Source: Bacillus sp. cl95
GTDB lineage: Bacteria; Bacillota; Bacilli; Bacillales; Cytobacillaceae
Length of the DNA stretch: 57,624 nt
NCBI RefSeq assembly: GCF_900115925.1
Contig: NZ_FOYF01000009.1
Location: forward strand, 1 to 57,624
Direction: 5' to 3'
Under the pieces are notes generated by a model. The model did no database searches. It had not been told where the DNA came from and saw only the letters and a program-made list of their open reading frames with translations. Of this stretch, positions 19,068 to 27,925 are shown in pieces. The translations under genes and the position numbers were made by a program. Within the stretch, counting starts at the first letter, position 1. The number at the start of each line of letters is the position of its first letter.

Positions 19068-21542
19068 TTATGCGCGCTTCTTCATATTTTGGACAGGGAT
19101 GGTGGCCCATCTTGGAGTATTATGCTTGATTTTTGAAACGACCACTGTCATATCATCTTCAATACTACCTGAACGAGATCTTATCACTTCTTCCATGATT
19201 AAATCTGCGACTTCTTGCGGATCTTCCGTTTTAAGTTCGTGTATCTTCCTCTTCATCCACTGGTCAAAGTTTTCTACATGCTTGGGTCCCTCAAATACAC
19301 CATCACTCATCATAATAAGCAAATCGCCGGCTTTTAACTGCTCACTTACAACATCCACCTCAAAATCCTGGAGGATACCAATCGGCAAATTGCTTGCCTG
19401 TATTTTGACTACCTTACTTCCCCTTTTAATAAAGCTAGGTGTGGACCCAATTTTCAGGAATTTCGCTCCGGCATTTTGAAGATCGATCATGGCTAAGTCC
19501 AAAGTCGAGAAAATTTCATCGGTTGTCCTTAATGAAAGGATCGAATTAATCGATTTAATAGCCACTTTTTCTTCAATACCCGACTGCAATATCTTTTGTA
19601 ATAACTGCAATGTTTCTGTACTCTCATAGTGAGCCCTTTCACCGTTACCCATTCCATCACTGATGGCAATTGCATATTTGCCTCCCCCAAGTTCAATCGT
19701 CGAGAAGCTATCCCCTGAAACAAAACCGCCATCTTTCGCGGCATGTGCTACGCCTGTTTCAACAACAAAAGCCTTGGCTGAGTGGAAGGTAACATGACAG
19801 AAACCATTAGGAAATGTAGCACAGTCTTCTGCACTTACCACAATCGTTTCATTTAAAATATCCGATAACATCGGAGCTATCAGTTTTTCACATTCTCCAT
19901 GTCCATTACAGAACGGTATCGTCATATCAATATCGACGCTGCCTTGCTCAAGATTATATATCTCCACATGTTCAATATGGACGCCACAACTTTGCAATGA
20001 TTCAAGAATTTGTTCCTCTTGCTTGTGCAAATTTTCGCGTTCACGCTGAATTTCCTTGGCAAAGTCGCCCATGACCTCTGATACTCCTAATAACTGGTCG
20101 GCAACAAGACGTCTGCTCTCTTGAACTTGTTTTTTCAATTTCAAATTAGCTTGATAGACGGTTAATTCCTGATGCACGGCTTCGGTTACCTTCTTAGACC
20201 TTGTACAATATTTATCCCATTCTCTGCTTAGACGAGCAGGTATCACTCCATTATTTTGATCCATTTCTAGCATAATTTCTTTCATATAGTCATATGTTGT
20301 ATTAAAATTCCTTGTCCAACAATGTTCTTTTTTAAAGCATGTCTGACAAGTCTTTTCTGTAATGTTGCTCATGTGGTAATCAAGCTCGCGAAGATGTTCA
20401 TCATCTTCGGTTGGAACATCATACTGAGAGAAGCTCTTAGAAAGTGCTTCAAAAACATTTGAAAATTGAGATACTCTTTGAGCGGTAACGTCACGCATTT
20501 TACGCATAAACTTTTGTTGTTCCGCTGCATATTCGGGTGTACCAGGAATATTTCGAGCCAGCCTTGCCGTTAAAGAAACAGGTGTCAGCAAAAATAATAT
20601 AACTGCAACTGAACTTTCCATAAGCGCAATAGAAATGGACCCACTGCCTTCACCATACATTGCTATTAAGAGAGTTGCGATGAACAATCCAATCGCTACA
20701 CCAATTTTTTTGCCTTCCTTCAAAAGACCACCGAGTACTCCAGAAAAGGCAAGAAGACTCATGTGATAAAGGCTTGATACACTTGCAAGGCTAAAGATGA
20801 GACCTGTTACCACACCAACTGTTGAACCGACTGTAGCACCCGCAACGAGTGAGAAAAGAAGGACAAGATAACGTGACATGATATGTTCAACCGATAAATC
20901 ATATACAGACCATCCGATTGTGCCGGTCATGACTGAAGCCAGCATGATGATGATACATACAATTTCTTCCGTCTTAAGTGGCTGCCTTCTTTTATTAAAA
21001 GCAAGAAGCGGTATGCTCTGGAGGAAAATAAGGGTCAAAATAAAACCAAGACTCGCTTCAACCCCCGCCATCATCCCATCATAAAGACTAAGACTATTGG
21101 TCAAAATATAGGGTTCCACCAATTTCCCGACTAGCAAGATTGCACTCACATAAAATGGAAGGGCACGCAGTTCATTCTTCAACCATTTTTTTGATATCCT
21201 AAAACATAACAAGAACACAAAGGTCACACTGAAAGCCGAAACAGCGTTTGTCATCGATAAGGTAGCCGCACCTGCAACCAGGCCAATGAGGGTCAATGGA
21301 GCACGATCTCTTTTTATAAAGTATACTGCTGCGAAGAATGGGAGAATGAACGGAGTTAATTTAGCTAAAATGAGTGCTCGTCCAAGAAGAAAACCTACGA
21401 ATAATAGAATATAGCCTTTCTTCAGGAACAAGGTCTCTAATTTTCCCGGTATTTTTCCTAGCCATTCGGCCAATCCCCACTTTGATGTGTCTAAATGAAC
21501 GTTACTTATCGGTTCCATCATACTCCGTTCTACTTTTTCCAT
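19068..21542 (-). CDS. spoIIE: Stage II sporulation protein E, PP2C phosphatase
   Basis: Dephosphorylates SpoIIAA to release sigma-F in the forespore and interacts with FtsZ at the polar septum. The 824-aa protein has about ten membrane segments (about 40-320), a central regulatory/FtsZ-binding region rich in coiled coil with several CxxC pairs ('KTCQTCFKKEHC'), and a C-terminal PP2C domain with metal ligands in 'AISDGMGNGERAH', 'MMSDGVFEGP' and 'EDDMTVVVSKI'. I chose ATG at 21540-21542, 9 nt after GGGGAG, giving MEKVERS; an upstream ATG would add 47 residues encoded by the promoter region. Confidence 0.97.
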   Translation of the reverse strand: MEKVERSMMEPISNVHLDTSKWGLAEWLGKIPGKLETLFLKKGYILLFVGFLLGRALILAKLTPFILPFFAAVYFIKRDRAPLTLIGLVAGAATLSMTNAVSAFSVTFVFLLCFRISKKWLKNELRALPFYVSAILLVGKLVEPYILTNSLSLYDGMMAGVEASLGFILTLIFLQSIPLLAFNKRRQPLKTEEIVCIIIMLASVMTGTIGWSVYDLSVEHIMSRYLVLLFSLVAGATVGSTVGVVTGLIFSLASVSSLYHMSLLAFSGVLGGLLKEGKKIGVAIGLFIATLLIAMYGEGSGSISIALMESSVAVILFLLTPVSLTARLARNIPGTPEYAAEQQKFMRKMRDVTAQRVSQFSNVFEALSKSFSQYDVPTEDDEHLRELDYHMSNITEKTCQTCFKKEHCWTRNFNTTYDYMKEIMLEMDQNNGVIPARLSREWDKYCTRSKKVTEAVHQELTVYQANLKLKKQVQESRRLVADQLLGVSEVMGDFAKEIQRERENLHKQEEQILESLQSCGVHIEHVEIYNLEQGSVDIDMTIPFCNGHGECEKLIAPMLSDILNETIVVSAEDCATFPNGFCHVTFHSAKAFVVETGVAHAAKDGGFVSGDSFSTIELGGGKYAIAISDGMGNGERAHYESTETLQLLQKILQSGIEEKVAIKSINSILSLRTTDEIFSTLDLAMIDLQNAGAKFLKIGSTPSFIKRGSKVVKIQASNLPIGILQDFEVDVVSEQLKAGDLLIMMSDGVFEGPKHVENFDQWMKRKIHELKTEDPQEVADLIMEEVIRSRSGSIEDDMTVVVSKIKHNTPRWATIPVQNMKKRA

Positions 21543-21581
21543 TAAGCCACACTCCCCATTTTCTTTATATCGTTGCACATT

Positions 21582-21647
21582 ATTATAAGAGCAATGAGAA
21601 TAGAAGATTGTCAAAATGACTAACAAGCCCCCAAAAATTGTTCGACT
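21582..21647 (-). promoter_or_regulatory. spoIIE promoter, Spo0A-type with 21-bp spacing
   Basis: A consensus -35 TTGACA (21609-21614) and consensus -10 TATAAT (21582-21587) stand 21 bp apart. That is too far for unaided sigma-A and is the hallmark of Spo0A-activated promoters such as spoIIE and spoIIG. A near-consensus 0A box, AGTCGAA (21641-21647), lies upstream. Confidence 0.8.
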
Positions 21648-21689
21648 CTTTTCAGCGGAATATTGATGTAATTGGGGAATCATGGAGAA

Positions 21690-22140
21690 AGTTTAAGCTA
21701 TTTCTCACAGATTAATAGAACGAACGGACGATTAAACTCGCTTTTTAATTATAGGATGCTCTTTTGTAAGTCTTCTAATAAGGCCTCTACTAGAAGTAGT
21801 CTTATGGGCTTTTTACTTTCCTAACGTTCAAGTTTTCCCCTCCCTTATAGATATCGATATAAACTTCTTCAAACAAGAGGATCATTTCTGCCATATTTGT
21901 AAGACTAAATGGCCGTTTTGTGACTATAGCCGAAATATAAGAAGTTACTTTTTTCAATCTCGCGCAAAATAGCAAAAATCCCGCACACTTTGTTGAAAGT
22001 CCCGCGGTTTCCTTAAAAGTACCGCGGGTTTTAGCTTATATTACGCCAAATTGAATTTTCAGAAAACCTACCAGCATAAAAGAAATACAACAGCACCAAG
22101 GACCATAGTAGATTCAAATTTTATACATTCTTATCTTTTC
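21690..22140. other. Gene-free 0.45-kb segment with two stem-loops
   Basis: Between the spoIIE promoter and the tRNA promoter I see no plausible gene. It holds (i) a stem-loop at about 21790-21815, ATAAG...CTACT-AGA-AGTAG...CTTAT, followed on plus by GGGCTTTTT, and (ii) a perfect 8-bp inverted repeat CCCGCGGT / ACCGCGGG (22002-22029) with TTTT after it on plus. Both resemble terminators on the plus strand although no plus-strand gene precedes them. Confidence 0.45.
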
Positions 22141-22150
22141 AAAAAAACCG

Positions 22151-22179
22151 TTGACTTTATTACTTATCCCTAGTATTAT
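22151..22179 (+). promoter_or_regulatory. tRNA operon promoter
   Basis: TTGACT (22151-22156), 17-bp spacer, TATTAT (22174-22179), on plus, about 21 nt before tRNA-Met. Confidence 0.8.
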
Positions 22180-22199
22180 ATTTCTTGTGTCTGATTTAT

Positions 22200-22276
22200 G
22201 GCGGTGTAGCTCAGCTGGCTAGAGCATTCGGTTCATACCCGAAAGGTCGTGGGTTCGACTCCCTCCGCCGCTACCA
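22200..22276 (+). tRNA. tRNA-Met (CAT), elongator type
   Basis: This 77-nt cloverleaf has the CAT anticodon in loop TTCATAC, GGTTCGA-type T-loop ('GGTTCGACT') and an encoded CCA end. The first pair is G1-U72, not the C1/A72 mismatch of initiator tRNA, so it is an elongator Met tRNA. A lysidine-modified tRNA-Ile2 cannot be fully excluded by eye. The T-stem has one mismatched pair (T/T), unlike the fully paired form I recall in B. subtilis. Confidence 0.9.
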
Positions 22277-22288
22277 TAATTCTGCATA

Positions 22289-22360
22289 GGCCCCTTGGTC
22301 AAGCGGTTAAGACACCGCCCTTTCACGGCGGTAACACGGGTTCGAATCCCGTAGGGGTCA
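22289..22360 (+). tRNA. tRNA-Glu (TTC)
   Basis: This 72-nt tRNA has anticodon TTC in 'CTTTCAC', acceptor stem GGCCCCT/AGGGGTC, D-loop 'TGGTCAAGCGGTTAAGAC' and T-loop TTCGAAT. CCA is not encoded (TAA follows), so it must be added by nucleotidyltransferase. It lies 12 nt after tRNA-Met in the same transcript. Confidence 0.95.
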
Positions 22361-22367
22361 TAAAAGT

Positions 22368-22397
22368 AAAGCATCGGCTTAAGCCGATGCTTTTTTT
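22368..22397 (+). terminator. tRNA operon terminator
   Basis: Perfect stem AAGCATCGGCTT / AAGCCGATGCTT followed by seven T, 7 nt after tRNA-Glu on plus. Confidence 0.9.
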
Positions 22398-22423
22398 GTG
22401 TTTTATTTTTCGAGTAAAGCAAA

Positions 22424-22454
22424 TAAAAAAAAGCAAGCCTTATTAGGCCTGCCT
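22424..22454 (-). terminator. Terminator for yabR
   Basis: Minus-strand stem GCAGGCCT, loop AATA, stem AGGCTTGC, then eight T. It ends the divIC/yabR transcription before the convergent tRNA operon. Confidence 0.85.
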
Positions 22455-22540
22455 TTCGATATGTTATAGGAATAAATCGTTAATTTCCGCTCAGTTTCGG
22501 TAACTAATCATTCTAGCTTCCTTTTCCCGTAAGCAGCAAG

Positions 22541-22966
22541 TTAACCTCGTCTAGCTCCTCTTCCACCACGTTTGGTTTCAGTATTCTTCTTAAGAGATGA
22601 TAAGCGATCTTCGCTATCCTTTAAGAATTTAGCCATTTTTGACTCGAAATTTTCTGGTCTTGGGTTACGATCGTTCGTTCTACCATGACGAGGGCGTTGC
22701 GAATATGATTGAGATTTCGGTGCTTCTGGTCTTTCTTTTGCCTTTTTGATTGATAAACCAATCTTGCCATCTTTCTCAACATTGATGACTTTCACTTCTA
22801 CTTGATCGCCAACTTTTAAGTGCTCATTGATGTCCTTAACATAATTGTCTGCAACCTCGCTGATGTGAACAAGCCCGGTCGAGCCTTCCGGCAGCTCCAC
22901 AAACGCTCCGAAATTAGTAATTCCTGTTACTTTACCTTGTAACTTGCTGCCTACTTCGATTGACAT
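22541..22966 (-). CDS. yabR: S1-domain RNA-binding protein YabR
   Basis: General RNA-binding protein of unknown target. Of 141 aa, residues about 5-75 form a single S1 OB-fold ('VGSKLQGKVTGITNFGAFVELPEGSTGLVHISEV'-type pattern, then 'VGDQVEVKVINVEKDGKIGLSIKK'). The tail is basic and Arg/Gly/Ser-rich, ending 'KRGGRGARRG', and is probably unstructured. GGAGG lies 13 nt before the ATG, a rather long spacing. It sits downstream of divIC as in other Bacillus. Confidence 0.92.
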   Translation of the reverse strand: MSIEVGSKLQGKVTGITNFGAFVELPEGSTGLVHISEVADNYVKDINEHLKVGDQVEVKVINVEKDGKIGLSIKKAKERPEAPKSQSYSQRPRHGRTNDRNPRPENFESKMAKFLKDSEDRLSSLKKNTETKRGGRGARRG

Positions 22967-23052
22967 AAAAAGAATGTTCCTCCTTAAGAATATAAAAAAT
23001 CATACTTACTCTATATTATACAGAATGGAAAAAATGAGTGTCAATATAACCA

Positions 23053-23448
23053 CTAATTAGATGTTTTTTCCTTTTTCTTATCGTCTGGAAGATTGAAGAT
23101 AATTTCGTTCTTCTCAGATAAAAAATATTCCCGTCTTGCTAGCTTAGCAATATATTCATCATCATTCAACTTAATGATTTCTTCTTCGTAAATATCTTGT
23201 TTTTTCTTCAACGCTGCCAAGTCTTGATCGAGTTGCCTTTTTTCGGTCTTTTTCTCTTCAAGCGCAGAGGATTGCGAAAGAATCGTTGAAATCATGAAAT
23301 ACGAGAAAACAGCAGCAAATAAGGTAAACAGGGCTAGTCTTCTTACTACCAGCTTTCGCTTATTCGTGGATGATGTATCAATTAGCTCTTGTTGCTTAGC
23401 ATAGTTTGTTTGGATCTTTGCCACATTTTTCGTTCGTACCACACTCAT
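23053..23448 (-). CDS. divIC: Cell division protein DivIC
   Basis: Septal membrane protein that works with FtsL and DivIB to activate the division synthase. The 131-aa bitopic protein has a cytoplasmic basic N-terminus, one membrane segment (about 37-58), then an extracytoplasmic leucine-zipper coiled coil (about 60-100: 'ALEEKKTEKRQLDQDLAALKKKQ') and the conserved 'LARREYFLSEKNEIIF' end. GGAGG lies 9 nt before the ATG. It follows yabQ by 14 nt. Confidence 0.95.
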   Translation of the reverse strand: MSVVRTKNVAKIQTNYAKQQELIDTSSTNKRKLVVRRLALFTLFAAVFSYFMISTILSQSSALEEKKTEKRQLDQDLAALKKKQDIYEEEIIKLNDDEYIAKLARREYFLSEKNEIIFNLPDDKKKEKTSN

Positions 23449-23462
23449 TCATCGCTACCTCC

Positions 23463-24098
23463 TTACTCTTTTTTCCTGTTTTTCCACTTCTTTTTTATCT
23501 CACTTAAGTAATTCTTCAGGCGTTTTCCGTTTCCTGCCCATTTATTATAAATCTTCTCGACGATTTTTTTAAACCTTTTCGGCAAAAGTTTCCACAAAAT
23601 AGCGAAAAATTTTTCGACAGGAGTCCAAAATAACTTAAGAATAAATAGTATTACTTTTAAAATAAATTTGACAAGGGTGTAAAGTCCCCTGCCAATAAAC
23701 AAGCTGATGGCAATCAATACTTGGAATAAACCTACAATTGGCTTATAGATTAAATAGTAAACTGTTTTCTTTATTAATAGGTAAATGGAGATAATTGTCT
23801 TGATGATCCATTCAAGTATCCTTAAATAAATGCCCTTTAAAAGGCTTTGGTAAACAGCAAATCCACAAAGAAGGGCTAAAAAGATATAAAAACGAAGTTC
23901 ACCCTGGTTTACCAAAAATAGAATATAGAAAGTGAGCATGGCTTGAATTGTCCAAAAAAGTAGATCATTGAAAAAAACAAGCCAACTCTTTCTTTTCTTC
24001 CGTTTTAAAAAGCGTTGGTACGTATCAAGAAGGCAACCAAACAATATCCCCATGCCTATCATGGATAACATGGTCAGAAACTGAGTGGATAGCGTCAT
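23463..24098 (-). CDS. yabQ: Spore cortex membrane protein YabQ
   Basis: Needed for spore cortex formation in B. subtilis. The 211-aa protein has several hydrophobic segments (about 5-25, 38-65, 70-90, 95-115, 120-150), then a Lys-rich, strongly basic C-terminus ('RLKNYLSEIKKKWKNRKKE'). The tail here is long for the family. The start overlaps the yabP stop as ATGA, so the two are translationally coupled. Confidence 0.9.
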   Translation of the reverse strand: MTLSTQFLTMLSMIGMGILFGCLLDTYQRFLKRKKRKSWLVFFNDLLFWTIQAMLTFYILFLVNQGELRFYIFLALLCGFAVYQSLLKGIYLRILEWIIKTIISIYLLIKKTVYYLIYKPIVGLFQVLIAISLFIGRGLYTLVKFILKVILFILKLFWTPVEKFFAILWKLLPKRFKKIVEKIYNKWAGNGKRLKNYLSEIKKKWKNRKKE

Positions 24099-24397
24099 CG
24101 GAAAATCTTACTAAAGAATCCTTTAGCTTTGTCCCCATGCTGTTCATCCAAGTAATTGAGTTCAAATACTTTCCCTTTAATTGATACAATACCTTTGTCC
24201 ACATCAAGGTTCTTCATTTGCAGATTTTGGCCGCGAATGGATAGGAAGCCCATAGACGTCTCAAGTAGAAATTCTTCGTTATCAAAGCTCTCCACTTGCT
24301 TAACTCCGGTAATATCAAGTAAACGTCTCCCTCGCATGACTACATCGTGATCGGGTATAGTGTTCTTTGTGTTATTCGTTTCATAATATTGGCTCAT
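24095..24397 (-). CDS. yabP: Sporulation protein YabP
   Basis: Small conserved sporulation protein required with YabQ for cortex formation. The 100-aa protein is related to YqfC; the core is 'GRRLLDITGVKQVESFDNEEFLLETS' and 'GFLSIRGQNLQMKNLDVDKG', a beta-rich fold with no membrane segment. A possible sigma-E-like site (CATAAAT with TGTACTAAT about 14 nt later) lies in the 96-nt gap before it, but the match is weak. Confidence 0.9.
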   Translation of the reverse strand: MSQYYETNNTKNTIPDHDVVMRGRRLLDITGVKQVESFDNEEFLLETSMGFLSIRGQNLQMKNLDVDKGIVSIKGKVFELNYLDEQHGDKAKGFFSKIFR

Positions 24398-24493
24398 TCA
24401 ACATCCCTCACATTCATTAGTACAACCTTTTTGTACATATTTATGTGAGTAATCATCGAATTAGAACAAGCCCCTAACATGTAACACTACTTA

Positions 24494-24769
24494 TTAAAAT
24501 TTCGGCTCGTTTTGTTCAACACTTTCTTCTTTTAAGATTGTGTACATTTCTGCCGCTTCTTCCTTACGCGTCGTTTCTTGTAATCTTTCTATTTTGGCTG
24601 TGACGACTCTTTGTCCAAGACGAATCGTTAACTCGTCACCGACCTTAACATTAGAGCTTGCTTTTGCCTGTATACCGTTGATTGAGATTCTGCCTTGATC
24701 CGAAACTTCTTTTGCTAACGTACGTCGTTTAATGATTCTAGAAACCTTCAAAAATTTATCTAGACGCAT
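24494..24769 (-). CDS. rqcP: RqcP, S4-domain ribosome quality-control factor
   Basis: Hsp15-like RNA-binding protein (formerly YabO) that helps RqcH add alanine tails on stalled 50S subunits. The 91-aa protein has an S4 domain at the N-terminus ('MRLDKFLKVSRIIKRRTLAKEV' to about 60) and an acidic C-terminal tail. It lies 21 nt downstream of mazG. Confidence 0.93.
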   Translation of the reverse strand: MRLDKFLKVSRIIKRRTLAKEVSDQGRISINGIQAKASSNVKVGDELTIRLGQRVVTAKIERLQETTRKEEAAEMYTILKEESVEQNEPKF

Positions 24770-24790
24770 TTCTAAATTCCCCTATCTGCT

Positions 24791-26251
24791 TTATAAGCCT
24801 TTTTCTTTTGCCTCTTCCCAAAAGCGATCGAGTTCATCGAGAGTGAACTGTTCAAAACCTTTTCCACTCTCATTCACTTTTTGTTCGACATATTGGAAGC
24901 GGCGAATGAATTTTTCATTTGTTTCATGTAAAGCTTCTTCCGGATGGATATCTAGGAATCGTGCAACATTTACAAATGAAAATAATAGATCACCAAATTC
25001 TTTTAGTGCACCTTGCTGATCAGCATGGCTGATTTCATTTTCAAATTCTGCCAACTCTTCTTTAACTTTCGCTATGGCCGGTTTAAGTTCCTTCCAGTCA
25101 AAGCCCACTTTTGCTGCTTTTCTCTGCAAGTCATACGCTCTTAACAAATTTGGCTGCCCTTTCGTAATGCCATCAAGTATGGATAGAGATTTTTCCCCTT
25201 TCTCTTCCGCTTTGATCTGCTGCCAATTCTTAAGCACTTCTTCACTGTCATTTACTTCCTTATCTCCAAACACATGTGGATGCCTGCGAATCATCTTATC
25301 TGATACAGCCTCAATCACATCAGCGATTGAAAAATAACCATCATCCTCACCAATTTGAGCATGGAGCATTACTTGTAAAAGCACATCCCCTAATTCTTCT
25401 ATTAAATGGTCGATATCATCATTATTTATTGCATCAATGACCTCGAAAGTTTCTTCTATCAGATACTTTTTCAAAGACTCATGGGTTTGTTCCTTATCCC
25501 AAGGACACCCGTTCGGACCACGCAATTCTGCAATAATATCCTTCAGCTTCGAAAACTCTCTCAGCATGAGGCTATTATCCTTAACAGGTGGAACATACAC
25601 GGAAGTTAAATTGTTGAGGTCAATGATACGATCTAGTTCATAAAGCGGTACTGTCTGCAATTTTTCTTGGTTGCTGCCAGCGGCGGTAACGACCGTTACT
25701 TCATATTCATCCGGCAATCTCTCCATTAGGGTCAATTTCACCTCTGATGCTACAAAACGATCATATACTTGGCTGATAAAAATATGCTGACTTAGTTGAA
25801 GCTGAGCAGAATCCAACAACGTTCCATCAAGAAGCTGGAATCCTTCGACAGGATCAATTTTTAATGCAGTGAATATCGCATCAAGAAAACTTTGACCACC
25901 GCCAATTTCAACTTCGACACCATTTTCCTGACTTCTTTCAAGCAATAGTTGAACCGTTCTTTCTGCCACAAGCGGATGACCTGGTACAGCATAAATTATC
26001 GTTTCATTTTGGGCGCTTTCCAAAAGTATTTGGCTAATTTCTTCATATACTTGTTCAAATTGATCATGTTTTTCGTATACATGGTCAAATGATGTGTAGC
26101 TCATACCTTCTGCTTCCAACTGAGCCACAACAGGATGCTCTTTTGTACGTAAATATAAGTGGCTGGCATGCAAAAGCTTTTTATAAATTCCAAAAGGCAT
26201 TTGCTCTAAATCACCGGCTCCTAAACCAACAATTTCAATCTTCTTACCCAT
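24791..26251 (-). CDS. mazG: MazG-type NTP pyrophosphohydrolase fused to a tetrapyrrole methylase domain (YabN)
   Basis: The 486-aa fusion protein is typical of Firmicutes YabN. Residues about 1-220 are an SAM-dependent uroporphyrin/tetrapyrrole methylase fold ('IEIVGLGAGDLEQMP', 'YAVPGHPLVAERTV'). Residues about 225-486 contain two MazG repeats, the first with the full EExxE...ExxD metal site ('EETFEVIDAINNDDIDHLIEELGDVL'). It hydrolyses non-canonical NTPs; the role of the methylase part is unknown. I chose ATG at 26249-26251, 7 nt after GGAGG. It follows the yabM stop by 1 nt. Confidence 0.94.
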   Translation of the reverse strand: MGKKIEIVGLGAGDLEQMPFGIYKKLLHASHLYLRTKEHPVVAQLEAEGMSYTSFDHVYEKHDQFEQVYEEISQILLESAQNETIIYAVPGHPLVAERTVQLLLERSQENGVEVEIGGGQSFLDAIFTALKIDPVEGFQLLDGTLLDSAQLQLSQHIFISQVYDRFVASEVKLTLMERLPDEYEVTVVTAAGSNQEKLQTVPLYELDRIIDLNNLTSVYVPPVKDNSLMLREFSKLKDIIAELRGPNGCPWDKEQTHESLKKYLIEETFEVIDAINNDDIDHLIEELGDVLLQVMLHAQIGEDDGYFSIADVIEAVSDKMIRRHPHVFGDKEVNDSEEVLKNWQQIKAEEKGEKSLSILDGITKGQPNLLRAYDLQRKAAKVGFDWKELKPAIAKVKEELAEFENEISHADQQGALKEFGDLLFSFVNVARFLDIHPEEALHETNEKFIRRFQYVEQKVNESGKGFEQFTLDELDRFWEEAKEKGL

Positions 26252-26252
26252 T

Positions 26253-27875
26253 TCATTTCCTCCCTTTATGTTTTGGCAAAAATAACAGGAGCTTGCTGCC
26301 AAAAGGCAACAACATTAACTCGGATATATTAAAAACGGATTGCCTAATAATCAGTACCAAATAGATAAGCCCTCCGAAAATTACAGCTGATATGGCTTGT
26401 AAGGCTGCAGCCATGCGCTCATCAGGGAAGAAATCATAAAGACCGCCTGAAATAGCGATATACACCTTCAACACGAGAAACATGATCACAGTGGCAATTA
26501 AAACCGATTTGATAAAAGGAAGGTCGACCAATTTTTGTGGTATGGCCTTTAGTAACCTAATGCGCAACACAATGATTGCCATACAAATGGTGATAATGGT
26601 TGCAATCGCTGCACCTGAGGTTCCATATGCCGGAATTAGTAAATTGTTCAACATATATTTAACAGGTAAGCACAGGAAGATTACCAAGGCTGGAAACATC
26701 ATTATTCCGATTCCTTGCATAATAGCAATGATGACCGCTAAAAGCGAATTCAAGATAATCACAGTGGTGAGTATGCCCAATACATCTGAACCCAAACTAT
26801 TCTTAAAAAGCATGATATTTGTTGGCTTAATGATGGCCCATAACCCAGTAGTAGCAGCAAGACCCACTACAATATTTATTTTAACTGCCAAGCCGATTTT
26901 ATGGAGTATAAACTCCGTATTCTGATTCATTCTTTTTGCAGTAATTAGTGGGACAAGGGTTAAGGATATCGATGTTGCCACTACGGTACCAAGTTGAATA
27001 AGCGGTTGTCCGCGATCATACACACCTTTTAAGGCTTTTGCTGTTTCTTTCTCTAACCCATTCTCAGTTAGCAAGAAGTAAAGATTAAGTGAATCTGCCA
27101 ACTGAATGAAAATAAGCAAAGCCCCTGTAATACATATCGCCAATCCTTGAACGGATAAGACGACCGAAGTCTTTTTCAAATCATAAAAACTGTTGCGTAT
27201 CTTAAAATATGATAGATTTTTCTGCTTCTTCTTTTGCATCCCTAAGTATATAAAGAGCAAAGATGCTGAAACGATCGCTCCCGTAATGGAACCGAACATT
27301 GCCCCCGCCCCAATAAGATACTTTGAGTAGCCTGCTCGTGTAAACAGAAAAGCCAGCAGCAAAATGGTTCCTACTCGAACCGCTTGCTCGGCAACCTGAG
27401 AAACAGCAGTCGGCAGCATATTCCCCTTCCCTTGAAAATAGCCACGCAATACAGCAATAAGTGGAAAGGTAAGAAAGACAATCGAAACCACTTTCAATAA
27501 AATGGCCAAGCTTGGGTCATTCATTACCCTAGCGATTTCTTCGGAGCCTACATATAAGATAAGAAAGAGAATGGTTCCTATAATTTGCAGGATAAAGAAG
27601 GATTGGAACAAAAAACGTTGTCCCCCTTCGACATCACCTTTCTCCCTAAATTCAGCATAAAGCTTCGAAATGACCACTGGAAAACCTGTCGTAGCTAATA
27701 CGACTGCCAACCCATAGAATGGATATGCTTGCTGATATATGTAAAATCCAACATCCCCAACGATATTCTGAAAAGGGATTCGATAAAATGCACTTAATAT
27801 CTTGGTGAGAAGTGCTGCAATGGTTAAAATAAAGATGCCTTTAAAAAGCTCTTTCGATTGATTATCAGGCTTCAT
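26253..27875 (-). CDS. yabM: SpoVB/MurJ-like MATE-superfamily flippase YabM
   Basis: Polysaccharide or lipid-linked oligosaccharide transporter of the MOP superfamily, close to SpoVB and MurJ. The 540-aa protein has about 14 membrane segments and the family N-terminus 'FKGIFILTIAALLTKILSAFYRIPFQNIVGD'. I chose ATG at 27873-27875, 7 nt after AAGGAG. The substrate is not shown; lipid II or a spore-cortex precursor is plausible since it lies between spoVT and the cortex genes yabP and yabQ. Confidence 0.88.
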   Translation of the reverse strand: MKPDNQSKELFKGIFILTIAALLTKILSAFYRIPFQNIVGDVGFYIYQQAYPFYGLAVVLATTGFPVVISKLYAEFREKGDVEGGQRFLFQSFFILQIIGTILFLILYVGSEEIARVMNDPSLAILLKVVSIVFLTFPLIAVLRGYFQGKGNMLPTAVSQVAEQAVRVGTILLLAFLFTRAGYSKYLIGAGAMFGSITGAIVSASLLFIYLGMQKKKQKNLSYFKIRNSFYDLKKTSVVLSVQGLAICITGALLIFIQLADSLNLYFLLTENGLEKETAKALKGVYDRGQPLIQLGTVVATSISLTLVPLITAKRMNQNTEFILHKIGLAVKINIVVGLAATTGLWAIIKPTNIMLFKNSLGSDVLGILTTVIILNSLLAVIIAIMQGIGIMMFPALVIFLCLPVKYMLNNLLIPAYGTSGAAIATIITICMAIIVLRIRLLKAIPQKLVDLPFIKSVLIATVIMFLVLKVYIAISGGLYDFFPDERMAAALQAISAVIFGGLIYLVLIIRQSVFNISELMLLPFGSKLLLFLPKHKGRK

Positions 27876-27925
27876 TCCCCATCTCCTTCCAGTCGAACTC
27901 AAGATATTATAGCACAGGTAATATA

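Noticed and set aside
19051-19479. A 142-codon plus-strand frame
   Set aside because: It is antisense to the PP2C domain of spoIIE, with no start signals.
22219-22422. A 67-codon minus-strand frame
   Set aside because: It is antisense to the tRNA-Met and tRNA-Glu genes; the composition results from tRNA sequence.
26482-26925. A 147-codon plus-strand frame with hydrophobic stretches
   Set aside because: It is antisense to the membrane protein yabM; hydrophobicity mirrors the sense strand codons.
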